Source of the DNA: Thiomicrospira sp. XS5
GTDB lineage: Bacteria > Pseudomonadota > Gammaproteobacteria > Thiomicrospirales > Thiomicrospiraceae
DNA: 64,000 nt
Direction of reading: 5' to 3'
NCBI RefSeq assembly: GCF_001507555.1
Contig: NZ_LQBO01000001.1
Location: 992,001-1,056,000 of the forward strand
Shown: positions 35,254 to 45,012 of the stretch, one piece after another
Layout of the letters: each line of letters opens with the position of its first letter
Position numbering within the stretch: position 1 is the stretch's first letter
Program-made: the position numbers and the translations under genes
The notes under the pieces: generated by a model
Told to the model about the DNA's origin: nothing
Databases searched by the model: none
Seen by the model: only the letters and a program-made list of their open reading frames with translations

Positions 35254-36993
35254 ATGTTCAATTCACAGTTAAAGCATGATTATGCTCAGTTGCAAAAACG
35301 TTATGATTCGGCGCAAGGTGTGCTCGATGCCTTGAACCGCTCCATGGCGGTCATTGAATTCGACCTGGAAGGCAAGGTACTCCATGCGAATGACAATTTT
35401 CTGAAAACCGTCGGTTACGCTCTGGAAGAGATTGCCGGCCGGCACCATCGAATTTTTGTACCGTCGTCGATTGCGCAGGCGTCGGATTACACGGCTTTTT
35501 GGACCCAACTGGCGAAAGGCGAGTTTGTCTCCGGGCGTTTTAAACGCGTCAATAATGTGGGTGAAACCGTTTGGTTGGAGGCGAGCTATAACCCGATTCT
35601 GAATGCACAGGGGCAAGTGGAAAAAGTGGTGAAGTTCGCTTCCGATATCACCGAACAGGTGGAAGCCGAACTGGAATTCAAGGCGCAAATGGATGCAATT
35701 AACCGAGTGATGGCGGTGATCGAATTTGAGCTTGATGGCACCATTCGCACCGCCAATGAAAATTTTTGCAAAACCATGGGCTATTCGTTGGCGGAAATCC
35801 AAGGGCAGAAACACGCGATGTTTGCCGAGCCGGGGGCTGCCGACACCGACGAATACCGGGCCTTTTGGGATGAATTGAACCACGGAAAGTTTGTGTCCGG
35901 CACCTTTAAACGTGTGAAGAAAAATGGCGAAGACGTTTGGTTGGAAGCCAGTTACAATCCGATTTTGGATGCCGAAGGTCAACCATACAAGGTGGTGAAA
36001 TACGCCACTGATGTCGGACAAAATGACAATATGAAATTGCTGCGCCGTGTGGTGGACGAAGCGACTCGGGTGATGCAGGCGTTTGCCGCCGGTGATTTAA
36101 CACGCCGGATGCCCGAAGCCTTGCAGTCAGGGCGCGGTTCGATGTTCTCGCCGGAAATCGAACGCATCAACAATGGTATCGGGCAGATGTCGGACCGTTT
36201 GACGGAAGTCATCGCGCAAGCCACCGAGGCCACTCGCGTGGTGGCGTCGGCTTCCGATGAAGTCTCGCAAGGCGCACATGATTTGAACGACCGGGTGCAA
36301 GAGCAGGCGGCGGCGTTGGAAGAGACGGCGCAGAACATGGAAAACATGACGCAGGTGGTTAAGAACAATGCCCGGCATTCGCAGCAGGCGTCACACGTTT
36401 CCACCGAGGTACAAGGTAAGGCGTCGGATGGTATGCAGGTAATGCGTGCCACCATTGACGCCATGGGCGCCATTCAGGAGTCCAGCCATAAGATCGCTGA
36501 CATTGTTACCTTGATTGACAGCATTGCGTTTCAGACCAATTTGCTGGCGTTGAATGCCGCGGTGGAAGCGGCCAGAGCCGGAGATCATGGCCGCGGTTTC
36601 GCGGTGGTGGCCGGAGAAGTTCGGGCCTTGGCACAGAAGTCGTCCGACGCGGCTAAGGAAATCCGTCAGTTGATTGATGAGAGCGTGAAGCGGGTGGAGC
36701 AGGGCAGCGAGCAGGCGTCCAAATCCGGAGAGGTGTTGGAGCAAATTGCTCAGTCCATCGACAATGTGACGGAAATGGTCAATCAAATCGCCTCGGCAAC
36801 GGTGGAACAGATGAGCGGCATTGATCAAGTGCATCAAACGGTGACACAGTTGGATGATGTGACACAACAAAATGCGGCTCTGGTCGAGGAAACCACCTCG
36901 GCGGCAGAAAGCTTGCGTCATCAAGCCGATATTCTCGCGAAAGACATGTCGTTTTTCACGACGGAAAAACCTTCGGAGTTGACGAAGAAATAA
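35254..36993 (+). CDS. Soluble two-PAS chemoreceptor, BdlA-like
   Basis: 579 aa without a membrane segment. Two near-duplicate PAS domains are present (about 25-135 and 147-257); each has the same ending FVSGx[14 protein letters not shown] and KVVKxAxD. They are followed by a methyl-accepting signalling domain with [20 protein letters not shown]. This is the layout of BdlA, the Pseudomonas biofilm-dispersal receptor, and of other cytoplasmic energy-taxis receptors. The PAS pair probably arose by duplication. The next gene encodes a c-di-GMP-type effector, in keeping with a dispersal role (inference). Confidence 0.88.
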   Translation: MFNSQLKHDYAQLQKRYDSAQGVLDALNRSMAVIEFDLEGKVLHANDNFLKTVGYALEEIAGRHHRIFVPSSIAQASDYTAFWTQLAKGEFVSGRFKRVNNVGETVWLEASYNPILNAQGQVEKVVKFASDITEQVEAELEFKAQMDAINRVMAVIEFELDGTIRTANENFCKTMGYSLAEIQGQKHAMFAEPGAADTDEYRAFWDELNHGKFVSGTFKRVKKNGEDVWLEASYNPILDAEGQPYKVVKYATDVGQNDNMKLLRRVVDEATRVMQAFAAGDLTRRMPEALQSGRGSMFSPEIERINNGIGQMSDRLTEVIAQATEATRVVASASDEVSQGAHDLNDRVQEQAAALEETAQNMENMTQVVKNNARHSQQASHVSTEVQGKASDGMQVMRATIDAMGAIQESSHKIADIVTLIDSIAFQTNLLALNAAVEAARAGDHGRGFAVVAGEVRALAQKSSDAAKEIRQLIDESVKRVEQGSEQASKSGEVLEQIAQSIDNVTEMVNQIASATVEQMSGIDQVHQTVTQLDDVTQQNAALVEETTSAAESLRHQADILAKDMSFFTTEKPSELTKK

Positions 36994-37003
36994 GTCGCAT
37001 GCC

Positions 37004-38353
37004 TTAAAGAGCGGCGATGTCGTTGACCTTGTAGCCGGTGGTGATGACCATGGTGTAAGCCGCGCGGACGTGTTCTTGGCTAATGTCGAGGTGTTTCAGA
37101 GCATAATCCCGCGATTGTTTGAGTTCGTCGCTGACGTAATTTTGTCCCATGGCGGAACAGGCCACGAAGTCACTGAGCATCATCAGTAGGGCCGTATCGC
37201 AAATTTTATTGTGCGTCTGACGAATTTGCGGGGTGATGTGCCGTGAATGGTGCAGCAAAATCCCTTTGTAAATTTCGGGAATGATGTCCCAGTTTTTGGC
37301 AATGATGACCCCGGCTTCGCTGTGAGAGGTGTCGAACATATCCAGTTCTTGCTGGCGTGCCGTATAAGGTTTGGACAGGGATTTCAAGAAAATCGGTTTG
37401 TAGGCAATGGGGTCGATTTTTGACAGGAAAACCGCACCGATATTTTGCAAAAGCCCGGCCAGGTAAGCTTCGGAACGACTGATGCCGTTAATGCTGTCGG
37501 ACAGCTCCGCGGCCGCCAGCCCGGCGTTCATGCCGTGCTTCATAATCGCATTTTCCAACGGACTGTTGTTGTGCTGTCGTACCAGAATCGCAGACGAGAA
37601 AAGTTCGAATACGTTGTCCAAGCCAATGAGGTTGAGAATGGTGCGAACCTTCATCAGTTGGTCGATGGATTTTTTCGGATAAGCGTCTTTGGCGATTTTA
37701 ATGAATTCCGCTAAGGTTTCCGGGCTTTTCTTGATGAGGGATTCAATTTGCGACAGGTTTGGATTGGGTTTGTAAAGCTCTTCTTTGACAGCCAAAAGTT
37801 CAGGTGGCAAGTGATAGACATAGACCCGTTTTAATAGCTCTAATGCCGTCAGTAAGCGGTTTTCCAAGTGTGGGGATATACCGGACTTGTCGGCGCCACA
37901 AGTGTCTTCCAGCAGCGCGTTGATCCCGGCGCCACCTTGAATTAGAGTGTTGTGGAAGGCTTGGGCCTGTTCAGACAGATTGACGAGACGGGCACCGTAA
38001 AAGTGGTGGTCCAAATGCGTTCGATAGGAGCTGATGACCATCGCTTCAATTTTATAAGGCTCGGTTTTCAGGGAGGAGACTTGGGCGTTGGAGAAGATGC
38101 GTCCAATCTGAAACTCTTTAATGTTCTCCGGGCTGATGAAGGAGATGCCACCTTGTGAAATATCGTAACCGTCTAATTGATGGTTGTTGATGGTCACGGT
38201 GAAATCACGTTCGTATCGCGGATGCTTGCGTCTGTCTTCTTGGGGTTCAGGCGCTTCCGGTGTGGCTGGGACTGAGTCGAGAGCTTCCAAATTTGGGGAC
38301 CTAAGTTGGGTTTTAACAAGTTGATTTTTAGATAATTCCGGATACTTTAACAA
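37004..38353 (-). CDS. PilZ-HDOD protein, probable c-di-GMP effector
   Basis: 449 aa, starting with TTG at 38351-38353, supported by GGGAG 8 bp upstream. An N-terminal PilZ domain (about 40-140) has the c-di-GMP motifs RRKHPRYERD and DISQGG. The HDOD domain (about 175-420) has the SPETLAEFIKIA region and HSEAG/HHSRH histidines, without the full catalytic HD-GYP motif. It is convergent with the BdlA-like receptor, 10 bp between stops. It is likely a regulatory effector linking c-di-GMP to motility or surface behaviour; the target is unknown. Confidence 0.85.
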   Translation of the reverse strand: MLKYPELSKNQLVKTQLRSPNLEALDSVPATPEAPEPQEDRRKHPRYERDFTVTINNHQLDGYDISQGGISFISPENIKEFQIGRIFSNAQVSSLKTEPYKIEAMVISSYRTHLDHHFYGARLVNLSEQAQAFHNTLIQGGAGINALLEDTCGADKSGISPHLENRLLTALELLKRVYVYHLPPELLAVKEELYKPNPNLSQIESLIKKSPETLAEFIKIAKDAYPKKSIDQLMKVRTILNLIGLDNVFELFSSAILVRQHNNSPLENAIMKHGMNAGLAAAELSDSINGISRSEAYLAGLLQNIGAVFLSKIDPIAYKPIFLKSLSKPYTARQQELDMFDTSHSEAGVIIAKNWDIIPEIYKGILLHHSRHITPQIRQTHNKICDTALLMMLSDFVACSAMGQNYVSDELKQSRDYALKHLDISQEHVRAAYTMVITTGYKVNDIAAL

Positions 38354-38475
38354 AAAACTTACTCCCTGGGTTAGGGAAACTTTTTCTTGTCGGGATGAAT
38401 TTTTTAATCAGGGAATCGGAAGATTTTATTTTTAGTGCAGCCGCTTGAGTGAAAACTGACCAGGCCTGGTGGTTT

Positions 38476-39006
38476 TTATTCCGGCTTATTGACGGGCTTA
38501 TGGAAGAGATTTTTCAGCAGCTTGATGCCATGAAAATGCGCGATCATTAAATAGAAAACGGTGCCGATAATAACGCCAAGCACCATGTTTCCGAGAAAGA
38601 AGGGTTGCCAGATGTGCGGGAAAATGTCGCTAAACCATTGCTGTGAGGCGATTTCGATGTTCGGGTCAATGTTCTTCAGCGGCGGGGTGTCCAGTAGCCA
38701 GGTGCCGAACCGATAACCGCCGTACCAGATGAAGCCCATGGTCAAAGGGTTGGTGATCCAAGCCAGGGCGGTGGCTAACGGGATGTTGGCGCGTGTGTAA
38801 TAGGCCAGAATCGAGCCGAGCAGCATTTGAAACGGCACCGGCAGCATCATGCAGAAAGCACCGATGAAACCGGCACGGGCAAAAGACAAACGATCGCCGG
38901 CCCAGTAAACTCGGTCGCGAAAACGCGGAAAATATTTATTCAGGAACGGCGAGGCTTTGACCTTACGGCCGATCTGGTGCACTTTCAGTTTGAGAAATCG
39001 AATCAT
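38476..39006 (-). CDS. DUF2062 membrane protein
   Basis: 176 aa. It matches the DUF2062 family: basic N-terminus, then three to four hydrophobic segments with FARAGFIGAFCMMLPVPFQM and NPLTMGFIWYGGYRFG. Function unknown in the family. A CCAGGCCTGG copy (38460-38469), followed by T-rich sequence toward the gene, lies just past its stop. Monocistronic. Confidence 0.85.
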   Translation of the reverse strand: MIRFLKLKVHQIGRKVKASPFLNKYFPRFRDRVYWAGDRLSFARAGFIGAFCMMLPVPFQMLLGSILAYYTRANIPLATALAWITNPLTMGFIWYGGYRFGTWLLDTPPLKNIDPNIEIASQQWFSDIFPHIWQPFFLGNMVLGVIIGTVFYLMIAHFHGIKLLKNLFHKPVNKPE

Positions 39007-39334
39007 GACCGTTATTTTAACAGTCTATCCGTTCAGGACGCTGAAGAAATTTCAGCTTTTGCTTATAAGTTTAAGACAGTATCAATAGTTGAAGAGGATA
39101 AAAATAACCGTCAGCGCTAAGGCGAATAAAAAAGCTGACGGCTTGCAAATGTTGATACTTGGTTTTTTCCCATCCTGGTGGTTCATATTATGATTAATCG
39201 CTTCCATGGACTAATGCGCTCTTATGCTTCCGGAATAAAATCATAGCAACGGGATTTTGTTTTAGGAAATCAGAGGTTTTTATATCGGTATTTGATGGAC
39301 TTTTGCGGCGGTCTGCTGTAGAGTTTGCGCCTGT
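39007..39334. other. Intergenic region upstream of rnpB
   Basis: 328 bp without a gene. It contains a hairpin CCGTCAGC/GCTGACGG with an 18-nt loop (about 39109-39143) and an AT-rich segment that should hold the rnpB promoter. I could not fix the promoter elements with confidence. Confidence 0.4.
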
Positions 39335-39695
<361 letters not shown>

Positions 39696-40095
39696 TATTT
39701 TTCCCGCCACCTTGCTTCGTGTCATTTCCTGTGATGTTTTGAGTGCTTTTTCTCTTGTTTGAAATCTTTTCACCACTTTTTTTCACCTTTAAGCGGTATT
39801 GAGTGTCGAAAACCCCACTTTTCACCCCTGAGTGAGTCTTCGTCTATATATGGTGTTTTGTTTTTGCTTGTTTCGCTATATGTTGTGTTTTTATAGAGGT
39901 TGAAGCACAAGTCTTTCTTTGGTTTAATTTTCATATTCTTAGTTTTTATACTTAATTTTAATTGTTTGAATAGGCTCTTAACTTATTGAAAAATAAAAGT
40001 AAAAATTTTTTAATGAATGAGCGTTGTCTTGTTTGCTAACGCCGCTAAGTTGTTGGTCTGTAAACAGAAATTCAAAAATCTTTGTCTGGGAGTGC
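39696..40095. other. Long T-rich gap between rnpB and mraZ promoter
   Basis: 400 bp with no gene on either strand. It is pyrimidine-rich on the plus strand, with CACC/CCAC motifs near 39767-39785 and 39812-39827 that on the minus strand read GTGAAAAGTGGGG, reminiscent of the MraZ boxes but not in 10-bp phase. Confidence 0.4.
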
Positions 40096-40162
40096 TTGAC
40101 AGTGGTTGGAAAGTTCAATATAGTGGCGACAAGTGGAAGAAAGTGGCGAAAAGTGGAAATAA
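40096..40162 (+). promoter_or_regulatory. mraZ promoter with four MraZ boxes
   Basis: A consensus-grade promoter: -35 TTGACA (40096-40101), 17-bp spacer, -10 TATAGT (40119-40124). Overlapping the -10 and running to the start codon are four boxes beginning GTGG at 40123, 40133, 40143 and 40153, in exact 10-bp phase. MraZ operators elsewhere are TGGGN repeats at the same 10-bp period; here each box is GTGG[CA]. Autorepression of the dcw cluster by MraZ is the expected role. Confidence 0.85.
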
Positions 40163-40624
40163 ATGTTGTTCTTTCGGGGTATCAATTCAATCAATGTCGA
40201 TGCAAAGGGGCGCCTGGCTATTCCCAAGCGTTACCGTGAGTCGATTTCAGAGGCCAGCGAGAATCAGCTGGTCGCTACGATTGATTTGCATAGCCCATGT
40301 CTGTTGATCTACACCATGGATGAATGGGAAGTGATTGAACGCAAGCTGATGTCGCTACCGAATATGGATCCGCAGGCACGCTTGGTACAACGTCTATTGT
40401 TAGGGCATGCTTCCGAAATGGAGATGGATGGGCAAGGGCGTGTCCTGTTGCCAAGTCTCTTGCGGGAACACGCTAAGTTGGAAAAAGAAGCCATCTTGCT
40501 CGGTCAAGGGAATAAATTTGAGTTGTGGTCACAAAGTGCGTGGGATGAAAGCCGTCCGGAAATGTTGGATACAGCATCCGGTGTGGGCGATGTGTCCGAG
40601 TCTTTGGCCACGTTGAGTTTGTAA
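40163..40624 (+). CDS. mraZ: Transcriptional regulator MraZ
   Basis: 153 aa with two AbrB-like swapped-hairpin repeats, each with its signature: [16 protein letters not shown] in the N-terminal half and [16 protein letters not shown] in the C-terminal half. It represses its own promoter in E. coli and heads the division and cell-wall cluster. The 5' UTR is only about 30 nt and consists of the operator boxes, with no strong ribosome site. rsmH follows after 1 bp. Confidence 0.96.
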   Translation: MLFFRGINSINVDAKGRLAIPKRYRESISEASENQLVATIDLHSPCLLIYTMDEWEVIERKLMSLPNMDPQARLVQRLLLGHASEMEMDGQGRVLLPSLLREHAKLEKEAILLGQGNKFELWSQSAWDESRPEMLDTASGVGDVSESLATLSL

Positions 40625-40625
40625 G

Positions 40626-41564
40626 ATGAGTGTGCCGGAAACAAACGCCAGCCACTATTCCGTGATGCTGGCGGAGTCTGTTGAGGGCTTGGCGATTCGA
40701 CCGGATGGCATTTACATCGATTGCACTTTCGGACGCGGCGGTCACAGTCGCGCCATTTTGGAGAAGTTGGGGCCGAATGGCTGTTTGATGGCGATCGATC
40801 AAGACCCGGAAGCGGTCCAATACGCAGAACAATATTTCAAGGATGACCGTTTCCAGGTTCAGCAAGGCAGTTTCGAGTGTTTGACACAGTATTGTGAACA
40901 ACGTGACTGGCTGGGAAAAGTGGACGGTGTTTTGATTGACTTAGGGGTGTCGTCCCCTCAGTTGGATCAGGCTGAACGAGGTTTCAGTTTTATGCGCTCC
41001 GGACCGTTGGACATGCGGATGAACCCGGAAAGCGGTTTAAGTGCTCGTGAATGGCTTAAACAGGTTGACGAAAAAACACTGGCACAAGTGTTACGGCAAT
41101 ACGGCGAAGAAAAGTTTTCCGGCCGCATTGCCCGTCAAATAAAAGAAGCGGTGGCGGCGGATGGCTTGCACACCACAAAGGAACTGGCAGAACTGGTGTC
41201 GAAAGCGACGCCGAAAAAGGACAAACATAAACATCCAGCCACACGGACCTTTCAAGCAATTCGTATTGCCGTGAACCGTGAGCTGGATGTGCTGAAAATG
41301 GTATTGGAAGCGTCGGTTGAGGTCTTAGCACCAAGCGGTCGCTTATCGGTGATCAGTTTTCATTCGTTGGAAGATCGTATCGTCAAACAATTTATCCGGG
41401 ACCAATCTCGTATTCGGGATTTGTTTCCGGATTCGCCGGTTCAGCTTGAAGTGGTTGAGCCGGTGTTGAAAAAAGTCGGTAAGCCGATTTTTCCAACGGA
41501 AGACGAATGTCAGGAAAATCCGAGATCGCGCAGCGCGGTTTTGCGGATAGCCGAACGAATTTAA
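40626..41564 (+). CDS. rsmH: 16S rRNA (cytosine-1402 N4) methyltransferase
   Basis: 312 aa SAM-dependent methylase (MraW). Motifs [10 protein letters not shown] (SAM loop), [24 protein letters not shown] and [11 protein letters not shown] are present. It starts 1 bp after mraZ. A small GCGATG/CATCGC hairpin (41566-41581) without a T-run follows the stop and precedes an inserted-looking ftsZ. Confidence 0.96.
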   Translation: MSVPETNASHYSVMLAESVEGLAIRPDGIYIDCTFGRGGHSRAILEKLGPNGCLMAIDQDPEAVQYAEQYFKDDRFQVQQGSFECLTQYCEQRDWLGKVDGVLIDLGVSSPQLDQAERGFSFMRSGPLDMRMNPESGLSAREWLKQVDEKTLAQVLRQYGEEKFSGRIARQIKEAVAADGLHTTKELAELVSKATPKKDKHKHPATRTFQAIRIAVNRELDVLKMVLEASVEVLAPSGRLSVISFHSLEDRIVKQFIRDQSRIRDLFPDSPVQLEVVEPVLKKVGKPIFPTEDECQENPRSRSAVLRIAERI

Positions 41565-41594
41565 TGCGATGACAGCATCGCGTAACCAAATTTA

Positions 41595-41624
41595 TTGATT
41601 CGCTGACGTCGGCGGCTCGATAAG
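41595..41624 (+). promoter_or_regulatory. Possible ftsZ promoter
   Basis: TTGATT (41595-41600), 18-bp spacer, GATAAG (41619-41624), 36 bp ahead of ftsZ in the only long gap (96 bp) of the rsmH-ftsL stretch. It would let ftsZ be expressed apart from mraZ. Match to consensus is moderate. Confidence 0.35.
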
Positions 41625-41660
41625 TCATGGCAACATTGTGTTGATTAAGGGGAGTATCAC

Positions 41661-42863
41661 ATGAAGTTTAATTTACAAGAAACCATTTCCGCGGATGCGG
41701 GCATGCCTCAGATCAAGGTCGTTGGTCTTGGCGGTGGTGGCGGTAATGCCGTCGACTATATGGTGCGCTCGGAAGTCGAGGGCGTTGATTTTATCTGTGC
41801 CAATACCGATGTTCAGGCATTGAAAAATGCCAATGTCGAAACCTGCATTCAGTTGGGTGCGAACGGTTTGGGTGCCGGTGCCAACCCTGAAAAAGGGATG
41901 GAAGCCGCTAAGGAAAACATTGAACAGGTTAAAGAAGCGCTGAAAGGTGCGGACATGGTGTTTATCACTGCCGGTATGGGCGGTGGCACCGGAACCGGTT
42001 CTGCTCCGGTTGTCGCACAGGCGGCACGCGAAATGGGTATCTTAACCGTCGGTGTTGTCAGTAAGCCATTCAGCTTTGAACGTCGTGGAAAAGTGGCGGA
42101 AGCCGGTATTCAGCAGTTGGCGGAACACGTCGATTCTTTGATTACGGTGCCGAACGACAAATTGCTGAAAGTGCTTGGAAAAGATTTTGTGTTGGCGAAA
42201 GCGTTTGATTACGCCAACGAAGTATTGCACGGTGCCGTGCAAGGGATTTCGGAACTGGTCACTCGTCCGGGCATGATCAATGTCGACTTTGAGGATTTGC
42301 GTACCGTTATGACCGAACGTGGTGTCGCCATGATGGGTGTCGGGCATGCGACCGGTGAAGCCCGTGCGGTGAAAGCAGCGGAAAAAGCGATTGCTAACCC
42401 GTTGCTGGAAGACATTTCAGTGTCCGGTGCGCGTGGTCTGTTGGTAAACATCACGTCTGGCTTGGATTTCACCTTGGGTGAGTTCAATGAAGTGGGTGAT
42501 GTGATTGACCAAGTAGCATCTGAAGATGCCAAGGTCATTATCGGGACCTCAATTGACGAAACCATGAATGATGAAATTCGCGTCACGGTGGTGGCAACGG
42601 GTTTGTCTGAAGTGGCGGATGCGAAACGTCCGGAAGTCGTGAAGCCGAATTTGCAGGCGGTGGAAGCCAGCAAAGCCGAAGAAAAACAAGAAGTGGAGCA
42701 ACGCAGCAGTGCCGCGCCAAAAGCCGAAGCTACGCCTGAAGCGAGCAAGTCACCGGAAACGGTGCGCCCAAAAATGGTTGTGAATGGTGGGGTCACCGGT
42801 AGTGTGGATTCCAGTTCGAACTATTTGGATATTCCGGCGTTCTTGCGTCGTCAAGTTGATTAA
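41661..42863 (+). CDS. ftsZ: Cell division GTPase FtsZ
   Basis: 400 aa, complete. The GTP-binding signature GGGTGTG is at 107-113, the T7 catalytic motif NVDFED is intact, and the C-terminal peptide [11 protein letters not shown] matches the site that binds FtsA and ZipA. A linker rich in Glu/Ala separates the core from that peptide. It should polymerise into the Z ring. Strong AAGGGGAG ribosome site. Its place is unusual: ftsZ normally ends the dcw cluster after ftsQ-ftsA, but here it sits between rsmH and ftsL. Whether it is the only copy cannot be seen from this window. Confidence 0.95.
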   Translation: MKFNLQETISADAGMPQIKVVGLGGGGGNAVDYMVRSEVEGVDFICANTDVQALKNANVETCIQLGANGLGAGANPEKGMEAAKENIEQVKEALKGADMVFITAGMGGGTGTGSAPVVAQAAREMGILTVGVVSKPFSFERRGKVAEAGIQQLAEHVDSLITVPNDKLLKVLGKDFVLAKAFDYANEVLHGAVQGISELVTRPGMINVDFEDLRTVMTERGVAMMGVGHATGEARAVKAAEKAIANPLLEDISVSGARGLLVNITSGLDFTLGEFNEVGDVIDQVASEDAKVIIGTSIDETMNDEIRVTVVATGLSEVADAKRPEVVKPNLQAVEASKAEEKQEVEQRSSAAPKAEATPEASKSPETVRPKMVVNGGVTGSVDSSSNYLDIPAFLRRQVD

Positions 42864-42911
42864 TTGTTATCAACGTCGCTAACGACCGTTTAGCGTTTTC
42901 ATAACTTGCAG

Positions 42912-43268
42912 ATGGTGTCGCAAAAACTCCCCAGTCTGGGCCAGTTATCTTCTATTAACTGGCGCGGGCTTCTTGCGCTCCTTTTGCTTGTCATTGTTTT
43001 AATCTCCCTCATCGCCATTATTCTGGTTCAACATCAAGTCCGTCATTTAGAAACGCAGTACGCGCGTGCTTTGAAGCAAGAAGTTGCTTTGCATGAAGAG
43101 CATGGCAAGCTGACGCTGGAAAAGCATCACTTGACTGCTTTGGCCCGTGTCGAGCACATTGCCCGCACCGAGTTGAAAATGACGTTGGATAAAACACCGG
43201 AAAATCACAACGCCCAAACCATTATTTTGGAAAAGAAAGATGCATCCGCAGCCGAACCCCAGAATTAG
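42912..43268 (+). CDS. ftsL: Cell division protein FtsL
   Basis: 118 aa from the ATG at 42912; a TTG two codons earlier is also possible. Short cytoplasmic tail, one membrane segment (about 20-42), then a periplasmic coiled coil (about 45-90), the layout of FtsL despite weak sequence conservation. It joins FtsB and FtsQ at the divisome and activates FtsW-FtsI. It overlaps ftsI by 29 bp. Assignment rests on layout and position. Confidence 0.88.
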   Translation: MVSQKLPSLGQLSSINWRGLLALLLLVIVLISLIAIILVQHQVRHLETQYARALKQEVALHEEHGKLTLEKHHLTALARVEHIARTELKMTLDKTPENHNAQTIILEKKDASAAEPQN

Positions 43269-45012
43269 ACGGGACTGGATTATTTATGGCTTGATTGTCC
43301 TGTTGTTTTCGGCCATTTTTGCCAAAGCCTTCCATGTTCAGGTTTTGGAAGCCGATTTTTTGCAGTCGGAAGGTAACAAGCGTCAGATTCGCAGTTTGGA
43401 AATTCCCGCGCCGCGCGGTGAAATTTACGACCGTAATGGTAAGGTGCTGGCGCTCAGTACGCCCATTGATTCCATTTGGGTGGATCCGAAAATCTTATCG
43501 TTTTATCTGGACCCTGCGCAGCAGAAAGCGCAATTAATGACGGAAAACTTGACGACGCGTCAGGCCGAGCAGCGTGATGCCTTGATTGCGTCTAAGTATC
43601 AAGCCTATCGAGAGATGCTCAAGCTGTTGAATGTTTCTGAAGAAAGTTTTACCCGTCAGGTGCTGGCCAAGAAAAGCCGGCGTTTTATGTATGTAGAGCG
43701 TGGTGTATTACCGGAGTTGTCGGCCCAAATTGAAGATTTGGATGTGCCCGGATTATATGTTCAGAATCAATACAAGCGTTATTACCCGGCCGGTGAAGTG
43801 GTCGGGCATTTGATTGGTTTCACCAATATTGATGATGTCGGCATTGCCGGCATTGAAAAAACCTACGATGATTGGTTGTCCGGTCATGCCGGTAAAAAAC
43901 AGATTATCAAGGACCGCGCGGGTCGGGTCATTGAATTTGTAAAAGATCTTGAACCGGCCGAACCGGGCCAACCTCTTGTTCTCAGTATCGATGAGGACCT
44001 GCAGTTCTTTTTATATCATGCACTGAAAAAAGCCTTTATTCGCCATCAGGCACAATCGATTATGTCGGTGATTTTGGATGCGCAAACGGGTGAAGTCTTG
44101 GCGATGGTGTCTTTGCCGGGCTTTAACCCGAATGATCGCAGCCAGTTGACCGGCAGTCGTCTACGAAATCGAGTGATTGCGGACCGGATTGAACCGGGCT
44201 CCACCGTCAAACCGTTTATTGTCGCCAAAGCCTTGGATTTGGGTGCAATTCAGTTGGATGATGAAATCGATACCCGTCCCGGTTCCTTGCGCATTCAAGG
44301 GCAGCGCATTACCGACACCCGTAATCACGGTGTGATTACGCCGGGTGAGGTGATTAAATTATCCAGTAACGTCGGGGCCAGTAAGATTGCGTTTAAAATG
44401 ACCCCGCAGCAAGAATGGCAAATGTATCACGATGTTGGGTTCGGTCAGGATTTAGGGCTTTTCCTGCCAGGAGAAACGCTTGGTTTTATTCGTCCGGCGA
44501 CCGAATGGCAGAAAATCGACCAGGCCTCGGCTTCATTCGGGTATGGTTTTAACATCAATTTGATGCAATTGGCCCAGGCCTATTTGATTTTCGCTAATGA
44601 AGGCAAAATCAAACCGGTGAGTCTTTTGAAGTTAAACAAGGTGCCGGAAGGCACGCAAGTGGTGTCGAAGGAATCGGCGCAAGCGGTGCTGGGCATGATG
44701 GAGAAGGTCGCGGCGCGCAAGGGCACGGCCCCGCAAGCGAATATCGAGGGCTACCGTGTGGCTGGGAAAACCGGTACGGTGCACCGGACCAAAATCGGCG
44801 GCTACGAACAGAATAAATACATTTCGTTATTTGCCGGCATTGTGCCGGTGTCGAACCCGAAATACATTATGGTCACCGCCATTAACGAACCCAGCCGTGG
44901 TATTTATTATGGCGGGAAAGTCGCGGCACCGGTTTTTAAAGAAGTGATGCAAGAAGCGCTGCGTTTGAATAACATTCCACCGGACGAAGTTCTGGAGGAG
45001 GAAGCGTTGTGA
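43240..45012 (+). CDS. ftsI: Septal peptidoglycan transpeptidase FtsI (PBP3)
   Basis: 590 aa class B penicillin-binding protein. A membrane anchor (about 13-32), the dimerisation domain beginning PRGEIYDRNG, and the transpeptidase domain follow. The nucleophile is S321 in GSTVK, with SSN and KTGTV completing the active site. It crosslinks septal peptidoglycan with FtsW. It overlaps ftsL by 29 bp upstream and murE by 4 bp downstream. Confidence 0.96.
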   Translation: MHPQPNPRIRRDWIIYGLIVLLFSAIFAKAFHVQVLEADFLQSEGNKRQIRSLEIPAPRGEIYDRNGKVLALSTPIDSIWVDPKILSFYLDPAQQKAQLMTENLTTRQAEQRDALIASKYQAYREMLKLLNVSEESFTRQVLAKKSRRFMYVERGVLPELSAQIEDLDVPGLYVQNQYKRYYPAGEVVGHLIGFTNIDDVGIAGIEKTYDDWLSGHAGKKQIIKDRAGRVIEFVKDLEPAEPGQPLVLSIDEDLQFFLYHALKKAFIRHQAQSIMSVILDAQTGEVLAMVSLPGFNPNDRSQLTGSRLRNRVIADRIEPGSTVKPFIVAKALDLGAIQLDDEIDTRPGSLRIQGQRITDTRNHGVITPGEVIKLSSNVGASKIAFKMTPQQEWQMYHDVGFGQDLGLFLPGETLGFIRPATEWQKIDQASASFGYGFNINLMQLAQAYLIFANEGKIKPVSLLKLNKVPEGTQVVSKESAQAVLGMMEKVAARKGTAPQANIEGYRVAGKTGTVHRTKIGGYEQNKYISLFAGIVPVSNPKYIMVTAINEPSRGIYYGGKVAAPVFKEVMQEALRLNNIPPDEVLEEEAL

